Notes: generated by a model not told the origin, from the sequence alone. DNA of 64,000 nt from Mameliella sp. CS4 (GCF_019392335.1 NZ_JAHXRQ010000001.1:124001-188000), one strand, 5' to 3'; shown: positions 24,116-34,798, counted from the first letter of the stretch. Made by a program: numbers and translations.

Positions 24116-24135
24116 CGAGTCCTCTCCTGGCACCA
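24116..24135. repeat. Right attachment core of the island
   Basis: CGAGTCCTCTCCTGG (24116-24130) is identical to tRNA-Leu bases 15224-15238, and is followed by CACCA where the tRNA has GCACCA. It is not a second tRNA gene: no 5' half is present. From here to 24261 there is chromosomal intergenic sequence with nothing recognisable. Confidence 0.85.
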
Positions 24136-24261
24136 TTTCCCAAGATATGGAAATCATAGCGAATTCCGTTCAGGTTCTGGCCAGTGTTGCGCCCTGGCGA
24201 TCAAGCCGGATCATCCGCCAGAGGGATCGACCTTGACGATTGGCACTCCCGGGGAGCGCGC

Positions 24262-25485
24262 CTAACCTTTAAGAAACGCGTTCCGATCGACAAGGAACTT
24301 GTCTGACAGGGGCAGACTCGCGGCGCCCAGCGCGCGCGCGTCGCGGCCGATGCTGCCTTCACGCAGGTCTGGCACCTCGATTCCCGCGACGCGAATCTCG
24401 TTCAGTCGCCGGCGGGTATGGTCGACCAGGGCGGTACGGACGGAATCGGGCAGCCAGCCGTCGATCACCACGCATTCGAAATCAATCAGGCAAGAGGCCG
24501 ACAGGGTGGCATAGGCCAGCCCATCGGCGGCCTTTTGCACCCAGGTGGACAGCACGTTGCCCGGCAGGTTCCATTCGGTCGGATTGTCCCAGATCAGGCG
24601 ACTGTCGCCCCCTTCCTCGATCACCATCTGCTCCAGCGTGTGGATCGAGGCCACGTCGACCAGTTGCCGGACCTTCGCACCCTTGATTCCGATGGGGATA
24701 GAGGCGAGGGCCGCCGCGTTGCCGCTGCGCCCGGTAAACACCGTGTTGTCGATCACCAGCCCGCCGCCGACGAAGAAGCCGACAAAGAAATACAGGAAAT
24801 CGCGCGGCTTGCTCTGGTCGCCAAAGACCAGCTCTGCGCCGCAGGCGGCAGAGCCGTCATTGCGCAGGTAGACCGGGAAGTCCCAGGTGTCGGCGATCTC
24901 GGCGGCGATATCGCGCTCGCGCCAGGCCTCCATTTCGGAACTGGTCAGGCCCAGTGGGCGCGCCCAGTCCCAGAGGCGGAAGGGCGTCGCGATTCCCAGC
25001 CCGGACACTTTCTTGCGGTTTTCCGGCGTCAGCTGATCCAGCAGTTGGGCAATGGCGGTGTTGGCAAAGGTCACCACGCTTTCAGGCGTCGGATAACGAT
25101 GCGACAGGTGCACCCGGCCTTCGACGTGACCGTGGAAGTCGGTCAGGATCAGGTCCAGCGACCGGCGACCGACCTTCAGCCCCAGGAAAAAGGCACCGCT
25201 TTGCGCCAGGCCCATCGGCACCGAGGGCTGGCCGACCTTGCCGCGCACCGGCTCTCCCTTTTCCAGCAGCCCCTCTTTTTCGAGGGCCCGCATGATGACG
25301 GACACGGTCTGGGCCGAAAGACCCGTGCGCCGGGCGATCTCGGCCTTGGCCAGCGGGCCGAACTGGCGGACAAGCGACAGGACAAGGCGTTCGTTATGGG
25401 CCCGCACCCCGCTCTGGTTAGAGCCGCGCACGCCATCGGCGGGCATCGCCGCCTCTCCCTCTCCCTTGGTGCTGTCCAGTTTCAT
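24262..25485 (-). CDS. ROK-family transcriptional repressor, probable regulator of frcBCA
   Basis: A 407-residue ROK protein. An N-terminal winged helix (NERLVLSLVRQFGPLAKAEI, then RRTGLSAQTVSVIMRALEKE) is followed by the ROK sugar-kinase-like fold (LGLKVGRRSLDLILTDFHG, LRNDGSAACGAELVFG, GGGLVIDNTVFTGRSGNAAA). The zinc-binding cysteine cluster of Mlc-type ROK proteins is not evident. It is divergent from the fructose transporter across a 217-bp region with an AT-rich palindrome, so it probably senses a sugar or sugar phosphate and controls frcBCA. The start at 25485 (MKLDSTKGEGEAA) is preferred; an ATG at 25548 is possible but would overlap the operator. Confidence 0.88.
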   Translation of the reverse strand: MKLDSTKGEGEAAMPADGVRGSNQSGVRAHNERLVLSLVRQFGPLAKAEIARRTGLSAQTVSVIMRALEKEGLLEKGEPVRGKVGQPSVPMGLAQSGAFFLGLKVGRRSLDLILTDFHGHVEGRVHLSHRYPTPESVVTFANTAIAQLLDQLTPENRKKVSGLGIATPFRLWDWARPLGLTSSEMEAWRERDIAAEIADTWDFPVYLRNDGSAACGAELVFGDQSKPRDFLYFFVGFFVGGGLVIDNTVFTGRSGNAAALASIPIGIKGAKVRQLVDVASIHTLEQMVIEEGGDSRLIWDNPTEWNLPGNVLSTWVQKAADGLAYATLSASCLIDFECVVIDGWLPDSVRTALVDHTRRRLNEIRVAGIEVPDLREGSIGRDARALGAASLPLSDKFLVDRNAFLKG

Positions 25486-25548
25486 CGGATCTGTTCTCGT
25501 TTTCCGGCCAGTAGTGGCTGCCTGAAAGACTCCACGCTGGACGGCCAT

Positions 25549-25588
25549 CTGTCAATAATAAATAAAGTGGATTTATTAATGTTGACAG
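25549..25588. promoter_or_regulatory. AT-rich imperfect palindrome, probable ROK operator
   Basis: CTGTCAA (25549-25555) and TTGACAG (25582-25588) are perfect inverted repeats around an AT-rich centre (AATAAATAAA, then ATTTATT). The right arm contains a TTGACA that could be the -35 box of frcB. Position between the divergent ROK and frcB genes and AT-richness in a GC-rich genome fit an operator of the Mlc/NagC type. Confidence 0.6.
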
Positions 25589-25702
25589 ACTCGGTCCGAA
25601 TCGGCTTTCTAGAGGTCATGGGGCCGGCGATCCCTGCCCTCGGGCTTGGATCACCACGCGAGGAGCCCCGCGATACGTCGAGAGACACTCTGGGAGGATA
25701 CC

Positions 25703-26728
25703 ATGAAAAAGCTTCTGACTGGCACGGCCATTGCCCTGACCGCCGCCGCTCTGGCCAGCGGGGCTAGCGCCGCCAGCCACTCGATCAGCGCCTGCCTGAT
25801 CACCAAGACCGACACCAACCCCTTCTTCGTCAAGATGAAGGAAGGTGCCTCCGCCAAGGCCGAAGAGCTTGGCATCGACCTCAAGACCTTTGCCGGCAAG
25901 ATCGACGGCGACCATGAAACCCAGGTCCAGGCCATCGAGACCTGCATCGCCGATGGCGCCAAAGGCATCCTGCTGACCGCCTCGGACACCTCGTCCATCG
26001 TTCCCGCCGTGCAACAGGCGCGTGACGCGGGCATCCTGGTCATCGCGCTGGACACACCGCTGAGCCCGACCGACGCCGCGGATGCCACCTTTGCGACAGA
26101 CAACTTCCTGGCCGGTGAGCTGATCGGCAAGTGGGCCGCAGCCAAGCTGGGCGACGACGCAGCCGACGCCAAGATCGGCATGCTGGACCTCGCCGTGTCG
26201 CAGCCGACAGTTGGCGTCCTGCGCGACCAAGGCTTCCTGCAGGGGTTCGGTATCGACCTGGGCGACCCCAGCAAATGGGGGGATGAGGACGACTCGCGCA
26301 TCGTCGGCAACGACGTGACGCAGGGCAACGAGGAAGGCGGCCGCCGCGCGATGGAAAACCTGCTGGCGCAGGACCCCTTCATCAACGTGGTCTACACCAT
26401 CAACGAACCCGCCGCCGCCGGTGCCTACGAGGCGCTCAAGGCCATCGGGCGCGAGAATGACGTGCTGATCGTCTCGGTCGACGGCGGCTGCCCCGGCGTT
26501 CAGAACATTGCGGACGGCGTGATCGGCGCCACCTCGCAGCAGTACCCGCTGCTGATGGCCAGCCTGGGCATCGAGGCCATCAAGAAATGGGCCGACGAAG
26601 GCGTGAAGCCCGAGCCGACCGAGGGCAAGGACTTCTTCGACACCGGCGTGGCCCTGGTCACGGACGAGCCCGTCGAAGGCGTCGACTCGATCTCGGTCAA
26701 GGAAGGCCTGGACCTCTGCTGGGGCTGA
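25703..26728 (+). CDS. frcB: Fructose ABC transporter, periplasmic substrate-binding protein
   Basis: A 341-residue sugar-binding protein with a cleavable signal peptide ([20 protein letters not shown], then ASAASH). The mature N-terminus [20 protein letters not shown] and the segments [45 protein letters not shown] and [11 protein letters not shown] are what I know of FrcB from Sinorhizobium meliloti. It should deliver fructose, possibly also ribose or mannose, to FrcC. GGGAGG stands eight bases before the ATG. It is followed by a hairpin, then frcC and frcA. Confidence 0.92.
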   Translation: MKKLLTGTAIALTAAALASGASAASHSISACLITKTDTNPFFVKMKEGASAKAEELGIDLKTFAGKIDGDHETQVQAIETCIADGAKGILLTASDTSSIVPAVQQARDAGILVIALDTPLSPTDAADATFATDNFLAGELIGKWAAAKLGDDAADAKIGMLDLAVSQPTVGVLRDQGFLQGFGIDLGDPSKWGDEDDSRIVGNDVTQGNEEGGRRAMENLLAQDPFINVVYTINEPAAAGAYEALKAIGRENDVLIVSVDGGCPGVQNIADGVIGATSQQYPLLMASLGIEAIKKWADEGVKPEPTEGKDFFDTGVALVTDEPVEGVDSISVKEGLDLCWG

Positions 26729-26751
26729 TCCCCAACCCGTGAAACAAGAAC

Positions 26752-26774
26752 AAGGGGGCGACGCCCGCCCCCTT
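26752..26774 (+). terminator. Intercistronic hairpin between frcB and frcC
   Basis: AAGGGGGCG (26752-26760) pairs with CGCCCCCTT (26766-26774) around a five-base loop, 23 bases after the frcB stop. No T-run follows. Such hairpins after the binding-protein gene usually stabilise the upstream mRNA or attenuate, so that the binding protein exceeds the membrane parts. Confidence 0.6.
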
Positions 26775-26857
26775 GCCAATGGACGCGTTGCCACCCGATC
26801 GACTAGGCTGGTTGAAAACGCGCATCAGAACGCACCCACATAGACGGGAGGACCCCC

Positions 26858-27928
26858 ATGTCAGAGTCTGCCTCGAAAGGGCAGGACTACGAGTCGTCGT
26901 TGTCCGCAGCCACCCATCAAGTGGCCGAGTTCGAAAAGCGTGAGGGGTTTGTCTACAAGCTTCAGCATGGCTTGCACACGAACCCCGCCCTTGTTCCGCT
27001 GATCGTGCTGGTCCTCTCCATCGTCGTCTTCGGCGTACTGTTGGGATCGAAGTTCTTTTCCCCCTTCGCCCTGACCCTGATCCTGCAACAGGTTCAGATC
27101 GTCGGTATCGTGGCCGCCGCGCAATCGCTGGTCATCCTGACCGCGGGGATCGACCTCAGCGTCGGCGCCATCATGGTCATGAGCTCGGTCGTCATGGGCC
27201 AGTTCACCTTTCGCTACGGCATTCCCCCGGGAATCGCGGTGGTCTGCGGCCTGGCCGTCGGCACCGGCATCGGCGCCATCAACGGGCTGCTGGTCACGCG
27301 GATGAAACTGCCGCCCTTCATCGTGACGCTGGGCATGTGGCAAATCGTGCTGGCCGCCAACTTCCTCTATTCCGCGAACGAGACCATCCGCTCGCAGGAG
27401 ATCTCGGAGAAGGCCCCGATCCTGCAGTTCTTCGGCAGCGTGATCCAGATCGGCAGCGCCCGCCTGACCTATGGCATCATCTTCATGTTGCTGCTCTTCG
27501 CCGTGCTGACCTATGCGCTGACACAGACCGCCTGGGGCAGACACGTCTATGCCGTCGGCGATGACAAGGAAGCCGCCGAGCTTTCGGGCATGGAAGCCAA
27601 CAAGGTCCTGGTTTCGGTCTACGCGCTCTCCGGCCTGATCTGCGCCTTTGCGGGCTGGGCCCTGATCGGGCGGATCGGATCGGTGTCCCCCACGTCCGGC
27701 CAGCTTGCCAATATCGAATCCATCACCGCCGTGGTGATCGGGGGCATCTCTCTCTTCGGCGGACGCGGCTCGGTGCTCGGCTCGCTCTTCGGGGCGCTCA
27801 TCGTGGGGGTCTTTACCCTGGGCCTGCGCCTGCTCGGCGCGGATGCACAATGGACCTACCTGCTTATCGGTGTGCTGATCATCGCCGCCGTCTCTGTCGA
27901 CCAGTGGATCAGAAAGGTTTCGACATAA
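26858..27928 (+). CDS. frcC: Fructose ABC transporter, permease
   Basis: A 356-residue inner-membrane permease of the ribose/fructose (RbsC-like) family with eight to ten helices. Typical segments are VILTAGIDLSVGAIMVMSSV, GLLVTRMKLPPFIVTLGMWQ, and GGISLFGGRGSVLGSLFGA near the end. The polar N-terminal extension of about 45 residues (SESASKGQDYESS) is usual for the FrcC group. Its TAA stop shares an A with the ATG of frcA, so the two are translationally coupled. Confidence 0.92.
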   Translation: MSESASKGQDYESSLSAATHQVAEFEKREGFVYKLQHGLHTNPALVPLIVLVLSIVVFGVLLGSKFFSPFALTLILQQVQIVGIVAAAQSLVILTAGIDLSVGAIMVMSSVVMGQFTFRYGIPPGIAVVCGLAVGTGIGAINGLLVTRMKLPPFIVTLGMWQIVLAANFLYSANETIRSQEISEKAPILQFFGSVIQIGSARLTYGIIFMLLLFAVLTYALTQTAWGRHVYAVGDDKEAAELSGMEANKVLVSVYALSGLICAFAGWALIGRIGSVSPTSGQLANIESITAVVIGGISLFGGRGSVLGSLFGALIVGVFTLGLRLLGADAQWTYLLIGVLIIAAVSVDQWIRKVST

Positions 27929-28731
27929 TGACCATCGAACCCATCGTTCAAGGCCGCGGAATCGTGAAGCGTTATGGCCACGTCACCGCGATCAACCACT
28001 CCGACTTCGATCTTTACCCCGGCGAAGTGCTGGCGGTGATCGGCGACAACGGCGCCGGCAAGTCCTCGATCGTCAAGGCGATCTGCGGCGCCGTCCAGGC
28101 CGATGAGGGCGAGATCAAGATCGAAGGCAAACCGGTGCATTTCACCTCGCCGCTGCAGGCGCGGGAAATGGGGATCGAAATTGTCTACCAGCAACTCGCC
28201 CTCTCGCCCGCCCTGTCGATCGCCGACAACATGTTCGCCGGGCGCGAGTTGCGCAAACCCGGCGTTATGGGCAGCGTCTTTCGCCAGCTCGACAAGAAGG
28301 CGATGGAGAAATTCGCCCGCGACAAGCTGACGGAACTGGGCCTGATGACGGTGCAGAGCATCAACCAGGCGGTCGAGACCCTCTCGGGTGGTCAGCGCCA
28401 GGGGGTGGCCGTGGCCCGCGCCGCGGCCTTCGCCAAGAAGTTCATCATCATGGATGAGCCCACCGCCGCCTTGGGGGTCAAGGAAAGCCGCCGGGTTCTG
28501 GAACTGATCCAGGACGTGCGTTCCAAGGGTATTCCGATCATCCTGATCTCTCACAACATGCCGCATGTCTTCGAGGTGGCGGACCGCGTCCACATCCACC
28601 GGCTGGGCAAACGGCACGCGGTGGTCGACCCGGCCAAGATCTCGATGTCCGAAGCGGTGGCCATCATGACCGGTGCGATGGAACCGCCCCCGGTCGAGGA
28701 ACAGCAGCTTGTGCCCAAGGCCGCGGCATAA
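27928..28731 (+). CDS. frcA: Fructose ABC transporter, ATP-binding protein
   Basis: A 267-residue single ABC module. Walker A GDNGAGKSS (39-47), Q-loop YQQLALSPALS, signature LSGGQRQGVAVARA, Walker B KFIIMDEPTAALG and the switch His in LISHNMPHVFEVADR are all intact. One nucleotide-binding domain rather than the fused pair of RbsA is characteristic of FrcA. The start overlaps the frcC stop by one base. A strong hairpin follows. No frcK-like kinase gene follows in this window. Confidence 0.92.
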   Translation: MTIEPIVQGRGIVKRYGHVTAINHSDFDLYPGEVLAVIGDNGAGKSSIVKAICGAVQADEGEIKIEGKPVHFTSPLQAREMGIEIVYQQLALSPALSIADNMFAGRELRKPGVMGSVFRQLDKKAMEKFARDKLTELGLMTVQSINQAVETLSGGQRQGVAVARAAAFAKKFIIMDEPTAALGVKESRRVLELIQDVRSKGIPIILISHNMPHVFEVADRVHIHRLGKRHAVVDPAKISMSEAVAIMTGAMEPPPVEEQQLVPKAAA

Positions 28732-28741
28732 ACCCGGCATC

Positions 28742-28769
28742 GCCGCCCCCGAAACAGGCCGGGGGCGGC
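28742..28769 (+). terminator. GC-rich hairpin after frcA
   Basis: GCCGCCCCCG (28742-28751) pairs with CGGGGGCGGC (28760-28769) around an eight-base loop, ten bases after the frcA stop. No T-run follows; it probably ends or insulates the frc operon from the glycogen operon. Confidence 0.6.
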
Positions 28770-28853
28770 CCCTTTACTGGGACCTGCTTGCAACAGGGCG
28801 TTCGCGGGTTCACGCTGCCCCCTGTCGGGTCTGGCCAATGTCGGGAAACTGTC

Positions 28854-28865
28854 GTTAGCGATAAC
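28854..28865. promoter_or_regulatory. LacI-type operator-like site before glgP
   Basis: GTTAGCGATAAC, within TGTCGTTAGCGATAACA (28850-28866), is a near-palindrome with the central CG typical of LacI-family operators. It resembles, from memory, the GTTAGCGCTAAC-type site of the alphaproteobacterial carbon regulator CceR. It stands 57 bp before the glgP start and is the only such site I see at the head of the seven-gene operon. Confidence 0.5.
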
Positions 28866-28922
28866 AGGCGTGGCACGGGTAAGTGGCGCGCGCACCGCCG
28901 CCCGAAGGACAGGACCGATCCT

Positions 28923-31301
28923 ATGAAAGACGACATCCTCGCGCATCTGCGTTACTCGCTTGGCAAGGACGCCGGGCATGCCGCGATCTACGACTGGCGC
29001 ATGGCGCTGTCGCTGGCCTTGCGGGACCGGATGATGGACTCCTGGTTCCAGAGCACCAAGACCAGCTACGACCGGCACGCCAAGCGCGTCTATTACCTGT
29101 CGATGGAATTCCTGATCGGTCGCCTGGTCGAGGACGTGGCCGCCAACCTGGGCCTCGTCGAAGAAGCCCGCGCCGCCGTGGCAGAGCTGGGCCAGGACTA
29201 TGACCTCCTGGTCAAGGATGAACCGGACGCGGCCCTGGGCAATGGCGGGCTGGGGCGTCTGGCGGCCTGCTTCATGGACAGTCTCGCCACGCTCGGCATT
29301 CCCGCGATGGGCTATGGCATCCGTTATGAACACGGGCTGTTCGAACAGGATTTCGTCGAGGGCCAGCAGATCGAAAAGCCCGAAACCTGGCTGCAACAGC
29401 GCCACGCCTGGGAATTCGAACGCCCCGAGGTCAACTACAAGGTCGGGTTCGGCGGTCATGTCCACCACCATGAGGGCAAGGCGCAATGGGACCCGCATGA
29501 AACGGTGATCGCCACCGCCTTTGATACGCCTGTCGTCGGCTGGCAGGGCCGCTGGGGCAACACGCTGCGCCTGTGGTCGGCACGGCCGCAAAAGGAATTC
29601 GACCTCGCCAGCTTCAACCGGGGCGACTACCTCGCCGCCAGCCGGTCCGAGGCGCTGGCGCGCACGATCTGCCGCGTGCTCTACCCGGATGACACCACCG
29701 AAAGCGGCAAGGAACTGCGCCTGAAGCAGGAGTATTTCTTTACCGCCGCCTCGATCAAGGACCTGCTGCGCCGGTTTTTCACCGATCACGACGACATCCG
29801 CCAGCTGCCCCAGGCCGCCGCGATCCAGCTCAACGACACCCACCCGGCCATTGCCGGGCCGGAGCTGGTGCGCATCCTGGCCGACGAACATGGGCTGGAG
29901 ATGACAGAGGCCATCGACCTCGCGCGGCAATGCCTGGGCTACACCAACCACACGCTCTTGCCCGAGGCGCTGGAACGCTGGCCCGAATGGCTGCTGGGGC
30001 GCGTGCTGCCCCGGCACCTGGAGATCATCCGCGCCATCGAATCCGGACAACAGGCGCAATACCCCGGCAGCCCGCGCATCCTGGACCACGGCAACGTCAA
30101 CATGGGCGAGCTGGCCTTCATCATGGCGCACAAGGTCAACGGCGTCTCGGCGCTGCACACGGACCTGGTGAAATCCACCGTCTTTGCCGACCTGCACCGC
30201 ATCCATCCCACCCGCATCGTCAACCAGACCAACGGCATCACGCCGCGCCGCTGGCTGCACGGCTGCAACCCGGCGCTGAGCGCGCTCATCAGCGGCGAAA
30301 TCGGCGAAGGCTGGGCCGCGGACCTGGAACAACTGGGCGCGCTGCGGGCGCGCACCGGCGACCCGGAGTTCCTGCGCGCCTTCATGGCGGCCAAGCGCAC
30401 CAACAAGGAGCGTCTGTCAAATTGGGTGCAGGATCACTGCGGCCTCGCCATCAACCCGGACGCGATGTTCGACGTCCAGATCAAGCGCATCCACGAATAC
30501 AAGCGCCAGTTGATGAACATCCTCGAAACCATCGCGCTCTGGAACGAGATGCATGCCAATCCGAACGCCGACTGGACGCCCCGGGTCAAGATCTTTGGCG
30601 GCAAGGCGGCGCCGGGGTATCACGTCGCCAAGGAGATCATCCGCCTGATCAACGACGTGGCGGCGGTGGTGAACAATGATCCGCTGACAAAGGATCTGCT
30701 GAAGATCGTCTATCCGCCCAACTACAACGTGACGATGGCCGAGCTGCTGATCCCGGCGGCGGACCTGTCTGAGCAGATCTCGACCGCCGGCAAAGAGGCC
30801 AGCGGCACCGGCAACATGAAATTCGCCCTGAACGGCGCGCTGACCATCGGCACCCTGGACGGCGCCAACGTGGAAATCCGCGAGCACGTGGGGGCGGAGA
30901 ATTTCTTTCTCTTCGGCCTGACCGCCGAGGAAGTGATCGAACGCCGCAGCCACCACGGCTATGCCCGCGCCGCCATCGAACAAAGCCCGCGGATGCAAAA
31001 GGTGCTGGCCCAGATCGCCGAAGGCCGGTTCTCGCCGCAGGAGCCGGGACGGTATCACGGGCTGGTCGGCAACCTCTGGGACCACGACCATTTCCTGGTG
31101 TCCTGCGATTTCGACAGCTACTTCGACACCCAGCGCCGCGCCGACGAGGCCTTCAAACACCAGGCGACCTGGGCGGCAATGGCGCTGAGCAACACCGCCA
31201 GCGTCGGCTGGTTTTCCTCCGACAGAACGATCAGGGGTTATGCGCGTGACATCTGGAACGTGCATAGCGCCATTGACGGCCAACTGGAGCAAAGCGCATG
31301 A
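28923..31301 (+). CDS. glgP: Glycogen/alpha-glucan phosphorylase
   Basis: Releases glucose-1-phosphate from glycogen ends. The product has 792 residues, family GT35. The start is [20 protein letters not shown]; the frame extends upstream, but this ATG matches homologues. Visible signatures are [73 protein letters not shown], the tract [13 protein letters not shown] and the pyridoxal-phosphate site [20 protein letters not shown] followed by TLDGANVEI. It is the first gene of the glycogen operon and its stop overlaps glgB by four bases (ATGA). Confidence 0.97.
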   Translation: MKDDILAHLRYSLGKDAGHAAIYDWRMALSLALRDRMMDSWFQSTKTSYDRHAKRVYYLSMEFLIGRLVEDVAANLGLVEEARAAVAELGQDYDLLVKDEPDAALGNGGLGRLAACFMDSLATLGIPAMGYGIRYEHGLFEQDFVEGQQIEKPETWLQQRHAWEFERPEVNYKVGFGGHVHHHEGKAQWDPHETVIATAFDTPVVGWQGRWGNTLRLWSARPQKEFDLASFNRGDYLAASRSEALARTICRVLYPDDTTESGKELRLKQEYFFTAASIKDLLRRFFTDHDDIRQLPQAAAIQLNDTHPAIAGPELVRILADEHGLEMTEAIDLARQCLGYTNHTLLPEALERWPEWLLGRVLPRHLEIIRAIESGQQAQYPGSPRILDHGNVNMGELAFIMAHKVNGVSALHTDLVKSTVFADLHRIHPTRIVNQTNGITPRRWLHGCNPALSALISGEIGEGWAADLEQLGALRARTGDPEFLRAFMAAKRTNKERLSNWVQDHCGLAINPDAMFDVQIKRIHEYKRQLMNILETIALWNEMHANPNADWTPRVKIFGGKAAPGYHVAKEIIRLINDVAAVVNNDPLTKDLLKIVYPPNYNVTMAELLIPAADLSEQISTAGKEASGTGNMKFALNGALTIGTLDGANVEIREHVGAENFFLFGLTAEEVIERRSHHGYARAAIEQSPRMQKVLAQIAEGRFSPQEPGRYHGLVGNLWDHDHFLVSCDFDSYFDTQRRADEAFKHQATWAAMALSNTASVGWFSSDRTIRGYARDIWNVHSAIDGQLEQSA

Positions 31302-33508
31302 CAGCCCCTCTCGACCAACGCACCGCAAGAGATATCGTCGAAGGGCGCCACGGCGACCCGTTCTCGGTCCTGGGTCAGCACACCCTTCCCGATGGCAGCC
31401 AGTGCGTGCGCGTCTTCCATCCAAACGTGGACCGGGTCGAGGTCCTGGCCCGTGACAGCGGCATGTTGCTGGCGGTGCTGGACCCGGTCGAGGGCGCGCC
31501 TGGGCTGTACGATGGCATCCTGCCGGGAATCGCCGGGCGCTATGACTATCGCCTGCGCCTGTCGCGCGGCAACGACAGCTGGGAAGAAGAAGACGCCTAT
31601 GCCTTTGGCACCGTGCTGGGCGAGGTTGACGAATACCTGCTGGGCGAAGGCACTCATGGCCAGCTCTGGCGCGCTCTGGGCGCGCATCTGACCTCTTACG
31701 CCGGGACATGGGGCGTGCATTTCGCCGTCTGGGCGCCCAATGCCTCGCGCGTGTCGGTGGTTGGGGCCTTCAACGAATGGGACGGACGCCGCCACATCAT
31801 GCGCCGCCGCGGCCCGACTGGCATTTGGGAAATCTTCGTCCCCGGCGTGACCGAGGGCGCGATTTACAAGTTCGAGTTGCTGGACGCCAACGGGATGCTC
31901 CTGCCGCTCAAGGCCGACCCGGTGGGCTTCGGGTCCGAACTGCCGCCCAATACCGCCTCTGTCGTGCGCGACCTGGGCCAGCATTGGTGGATGGACAACG
32001 GCTGGATGGCGACGCGCTGGCAGAAGCATCGCATCGACCAGCCGATTTCGATCTACGAGGTCCACCTGGAAAGCTGGCGCCGCGTGCCCGAGGACGGCGA
32101 CCGCCCACTGAATTACCGCGAACTTGCCGAGGAACTGGTGCGCTACGCCGCCGACATGGGGTTCACACATATCGAGCTGACGCCGATTTCCGAATACCCT
32201 TTCGGCGGGTCCTGGGGCTATCAGCCCGTGGGCCTTTACGCCCCCACGTCGCGCTTTGGCACGCCAGAGGATTTCCGCGCCCTGGTCGAGGCCGTGCATG
32301 GCGCGGGACTGGGCCTGCTCATCGACTGGGTGCCGGGCCATTTCCCCACCGACAGTCACGGGCTGGCGCGGTTCGACGGGTCGGCCCTCTATGAGCATTC
32401 CGACCCCAAGGAAGGCTATCACCCGGACTGGAACACGCTGGTCTACAACTATGGCCGCACCGAGGTGTCCAATTTCCTGATCGCCAACGCCCGTTACTGG
32501 CTGGAAGAGTTCCACATCGACGGGCTGCGCGTCGATGCCGTGGCCTCGATGCTCTACCGCGATTATTCCCGCAAGGACGGGGAATGGGTCCCCAACAAAC
32601 ACGGCGGGCGCGAAAATCTGGAGGCGATCGACTTTCTGCGGCGCATGAACGAACAGGTCTATGCCGCGCACCCGGACATCATGACCGTGGCCGAGGAATC
32701 CACCGCCTTTCCTGGCGTCAGCGCGCCCACAGATACCGGCGGGCTGGGCTTCGGCTTCAAGTGGAACATGGGGTGGATGAACGACACCCTGCGGTACATG
32801 GGCGAGGACCCGATCAACCGCAAATACCACCACGACAAGATGACCTTCGGGCTGCATTATGCCTTTTCGGAGAACTTCGTGCTGCCGCTCAGCCATGACG
32901 AGGTAGTGCATGGCAAGGGGTCTTTGCTGTCGCGGATGCCGGGCGACGACTGGCAGAAATTCGCGAACCTGCGCGCCTATTTCGGCTTCATGTACGGCCA
33001 CCCGGGCAAGAAGCTGATGTTCATGGGCGGGGAATTCGGCCAGTGGGAGGAATGGAACCACAGCCGCAGCCTCGACTGGCACCTGTTGGAGCAGGAGTCC
33101 CACAAGGGCATGCAGCGGCTGGTCCGCGATCTCAACACGCTCTACCGGGGCACGCCCGCGCTCTATCAGCTTGATAGCAAGGCAGAGGGCTTTCGCTGGA
33201 TCGACGGCGGTAACGCGGCAGAGTCGATCTTCTCCTGGGTTCGCATGGGCGAAGAGGGAGAGGCACCGGTGCTGATGGTGTCGAACTTCACGCCCGTCAC
33301 GCGGCATGGCTACCGGATCGGTGTGCCGCTTTCGGGCCACTGGGACGAGCGCCTGAACACCGATGCGCCGCTTTATGGCGGCAGCGGCCAGGGCAACCCG
33401 GGCGGCGTGACCGCAACGGCGGACTCGGCACATGGCTGCGCCTATTCGATCGAAATCACCGTTCCGCCGCTGGCGACGGTGTTCTTTCAACTGTCCGGGG
33501 GGGAGTGA
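31298..33508 (+). CDS. glgB: 1,4-alpha-glucan branching enzyme
   Basis: Introduces alpha-1,6 branches in glycogen. The product has 736 residues: two N-terminal beta-sandwich modules ([21 protein letters not shown]48 [20 protein letters not shown]) and a GH13 catalytic barrel with [13 protein letters not shown], the nucleophile Asp in [19 protein letters not shown], the acid/base Glu in [16 protein letters not shown], and [20 protein letters not shown]. All catalytic residues are present. It overlaps glgP by four bases and is followed by glgC after 29 bases. Confidence 0.97.
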   Translation: MTAPLDQRTARDIVEGRHGDPFSVLGQHTLPDGSQCVRVFHPNVDRVEVLARDSGMLLAVLDPVEGAPGLYDGILPGIAGRYDYRLRLSRGNDSWEEEDAYAFGTVLGEVDEYLLGEGTHGQLWRALGAHLTSYAGTWGVHFAVWAPNASRVSVVGAFNEWDGRRHIMRRRGPTGIWEIFVPGVTEGAIYKFELLDANGMLLPLKADPVGFGSELPPNTASVVRDLGQHWWMDNGWMATRWQKHRIDQPISIYEVHLESWRRVPEDGDRPLNYRELAEELVRYAADMGFTHIELTPISEYPFGGSWGYQPVGLYAPTSRFGTPEDFRALVEAVHGAGLGLLIDWVPGHFPTDSHGLARFDGSALYEHSDPKEGYHPDWNTLVYNYGRTEVSNFLIANARYWLEEFHIDGLRVDAVASMLYRDYSRKDGEWVPNKHGGRENLEAIDFLRRMNEQVYAAHPDIMTVAEESTAFPGVSAPTDTGGLGFGFKWNMGWMNDTLRYMGEDPINRKYHHDKMTFGLHYAFSENFVLPLSHDEVVHGKGSLLSRMPGDDWQKFANLRAYFGFMYGHPGKKLMFMGGEFGQWEEWNHSRSLDWHLLEQESHKGMQRLVRDLNTLYRGTPALYQLDSKAEGFRWIDGGNAAESIFSWVRMGEEGEAPVLMVSNFTPVTRHGYRIGVPLSGHWDERLNTDAPLYGGSGQGNPGGVTATADSAHGCAYSIEITVPPLATVFFQLSGGE

Positions 33509-33537
33509 CCGGACGCCTGATGACGGGGGAGGATCAC

Positions 33538-34794
33538 ATGGAATACGACAGGTTCAGACTGGCCCAGCAGACGATGGCCTATGTCCTGGCAGGCGGGCGC
33601 GGGTCACGCCTGAAAGAGATGACCGACATCCGTGCCAAACCCGCGGTCTATTTCGGCGGCAAGACCCGGATCATCGACTTTGCCCTGTCGAACGCGGTCA
33701 ATTCCGGCATCCGCCGGATCGGCGTCGCCACCCAGTACAAGGCGCACAGCCTGATCCGACACCTGCAGCGCGGCTGGTCCTTCTTCCGGGCAGAGCGCAA
33801 CGAGGGGCTGGATATCCTGCCGGCCTCGCAACAGGTGGACGAGGAAAACTGGTACAAGGGCACCGCCGACGCGGTCACGCAGAACATCTCGATCATCAAG
33901 GGGTACGAACCAAAGTACATCCTGATCCTGGCCGGGGACCATATCTACAAGCAGGACTATTCCTACATGATCGAACAGCATGTGGAATCCGGCGCCAAGG
34001 TGACGGTCGGCTGTATCGAGGTGCCGCGCGAAGAGGCCAAGGGCTTTGGCGTCATGGCGGTGGACGAGAACGACAAGATCCTGGACTTTGTCGAGAAACC
34101 CGCCGACCCGCCCACCATGCCGAACGATCCGACGCGCTCGCTGGCCTCGATGGGGATTTATGTCTTCGAGACGGATTTCCTGTGCGAACTGCTGGAGGCG
34201 GATGCGAAAGACCCGAATTCCAGCCATGACTTCGGCAAGGACATCATCCCCGGGCTGGTCGCCTCGGGCGATGCCGTCGCCCATCCCTTTGGCCGGTCCT
34301 GCGTCATGTCGGGGTTGGAAAAGAAACCCTACTGGCGCGACGTCGGCACGCTTGATGCCTACTGGCAGGCCAATATCGACATGACCGACTTTGAACCGGA
34401 ACTGGACATCTACGCCACCGACTGGCCGATCTGGACCTATTCCGAGCTGACGGCCCCCGCCAAGTTCATCCACAACGAGGAGGGCCGCCGTGGGCAGGCC
34501 GTGTCCTCGATGGTCTCGGGCGGCTGCATCATCTCGGGCTCGTCGCTCTATCGCTGCCTGCTCTTTACCGGCGTCAAGACGCATTCCTATTCACAGATGG
34601 AAGGCGTCGTCGCCCTGCCCTATTCCGAGGTCGGACGGCGGGCGCATATCAAGAACGCGATCATCGACCGTGGCGTGAAAATCCCGCCGGGTTTGGTCGT
34701 GGGCGAAGACCCCGAGCTGGACGCCAAACGGTTCCGCCGGACCGAAAACGGCATTTGCCTCATCACCCGCAAGATGATCGAGGAACTGGAGTGA
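33538..34794 (+). CDS. glgC: Glucose-1-phosphate adenylyltransferase (ADP-glucose pyrophosphorylase)
   Basis: Makes ADP-glucose, the committed step of glycogen synthesis; in alphaproteobacteria the enzyme is usually activated by fructose-6-phosphate or pyruvate. The product has 418 residues: nucleotidyl-transferase domain with [20 protein letters not shown] and [47 protein letters not shown], then a C-terminal left-handed beta-helix. The start at 33538 ([13 protein letters not shown]) has GGGGGAGG upstream; an ATG at 33505 would add 11 residues without a good site. glgA follows after four bases. Confidence 0.97.
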   Translation: MEYDRFRLAQQTMAYVLAGGRGSRLKEMTDIRAKPAVYFGGKTRIIDFALSNAVNSGIRRIGVATQYKAHSLIRHLQRGWSFFRAERNEGLDILPASQQVDEENWYKGTADAVTQNISIIKGYEPKYILILAGDHIYKQDYSYMIEQHVESGAKVTVGCIEVPREEAKGFGVMAVDENDKILDFVEKPADPPTMPNDPTRSLASMGIYVFETDFLCELLEADAKDPNSSHDFGKDIIPGLVASGDAVAHPFGRSCVMSGLEKKPYWRDVGTLDAYWQANIDMTDFEPELDIYATDWPIWTYSELTAPAKFIHNEEGRRGQAVSSMVSGGCIISGSSLYRCLLFTGVKTHSYSQMEGVVALPYSEVGRRAHIKNAIIDRGVKIPPGLVVGEDPELDAKRFRRTENGICLITRKMIEELE

Positions 34795-34798
34795 TCAC

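Larger units (their letters stand above)
15224..24135. mobile_element. Genomic island of about 8.9 kb integrated in tRNA-Leu
   Basis: The left boundary is the 3' end of tRNA-Leu and the right boundary is a 15-bp exact copy of the tRNA T-arm/acceptor sequence at 24116-24130. The island contains an integrase directly beside the tRNA, a two-gene defence-like unit, a large serine recombinase with a small overlapping gene, and an orphan gene in its own repeat-flanked cassette. The genes between about 16.6 and 21.1 kb are visibly richer in A/T than the surrounding chromosome. No replication, conjugation or phage structural genes are present, so it is an integrative element without self-transfer functions. 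Confidence 0.88.

Noticed and set aside
24116..24135. Possible second tRNA-Leu at the right island end
   Set aside because: Only the T-arm/acceptor fragment is present, one base is missing before CACCA, and there is no 5' half. It is an attachment remnant.
15224..24135. Prophage or conjugative element
   Set aside because: No capsid, portal, terminase, relaxase, type IV secretion or replication genes; only recombinases and cargo are present. No insertion-sequence transposase was found in the window either.
28788..28922. Upstream extension of glgP
   Set aside because: The frame is open from 28788 but the extra residues are unlike the family and would run over the operator-like site; the ATG at 28923 gives the standard N-terminus.
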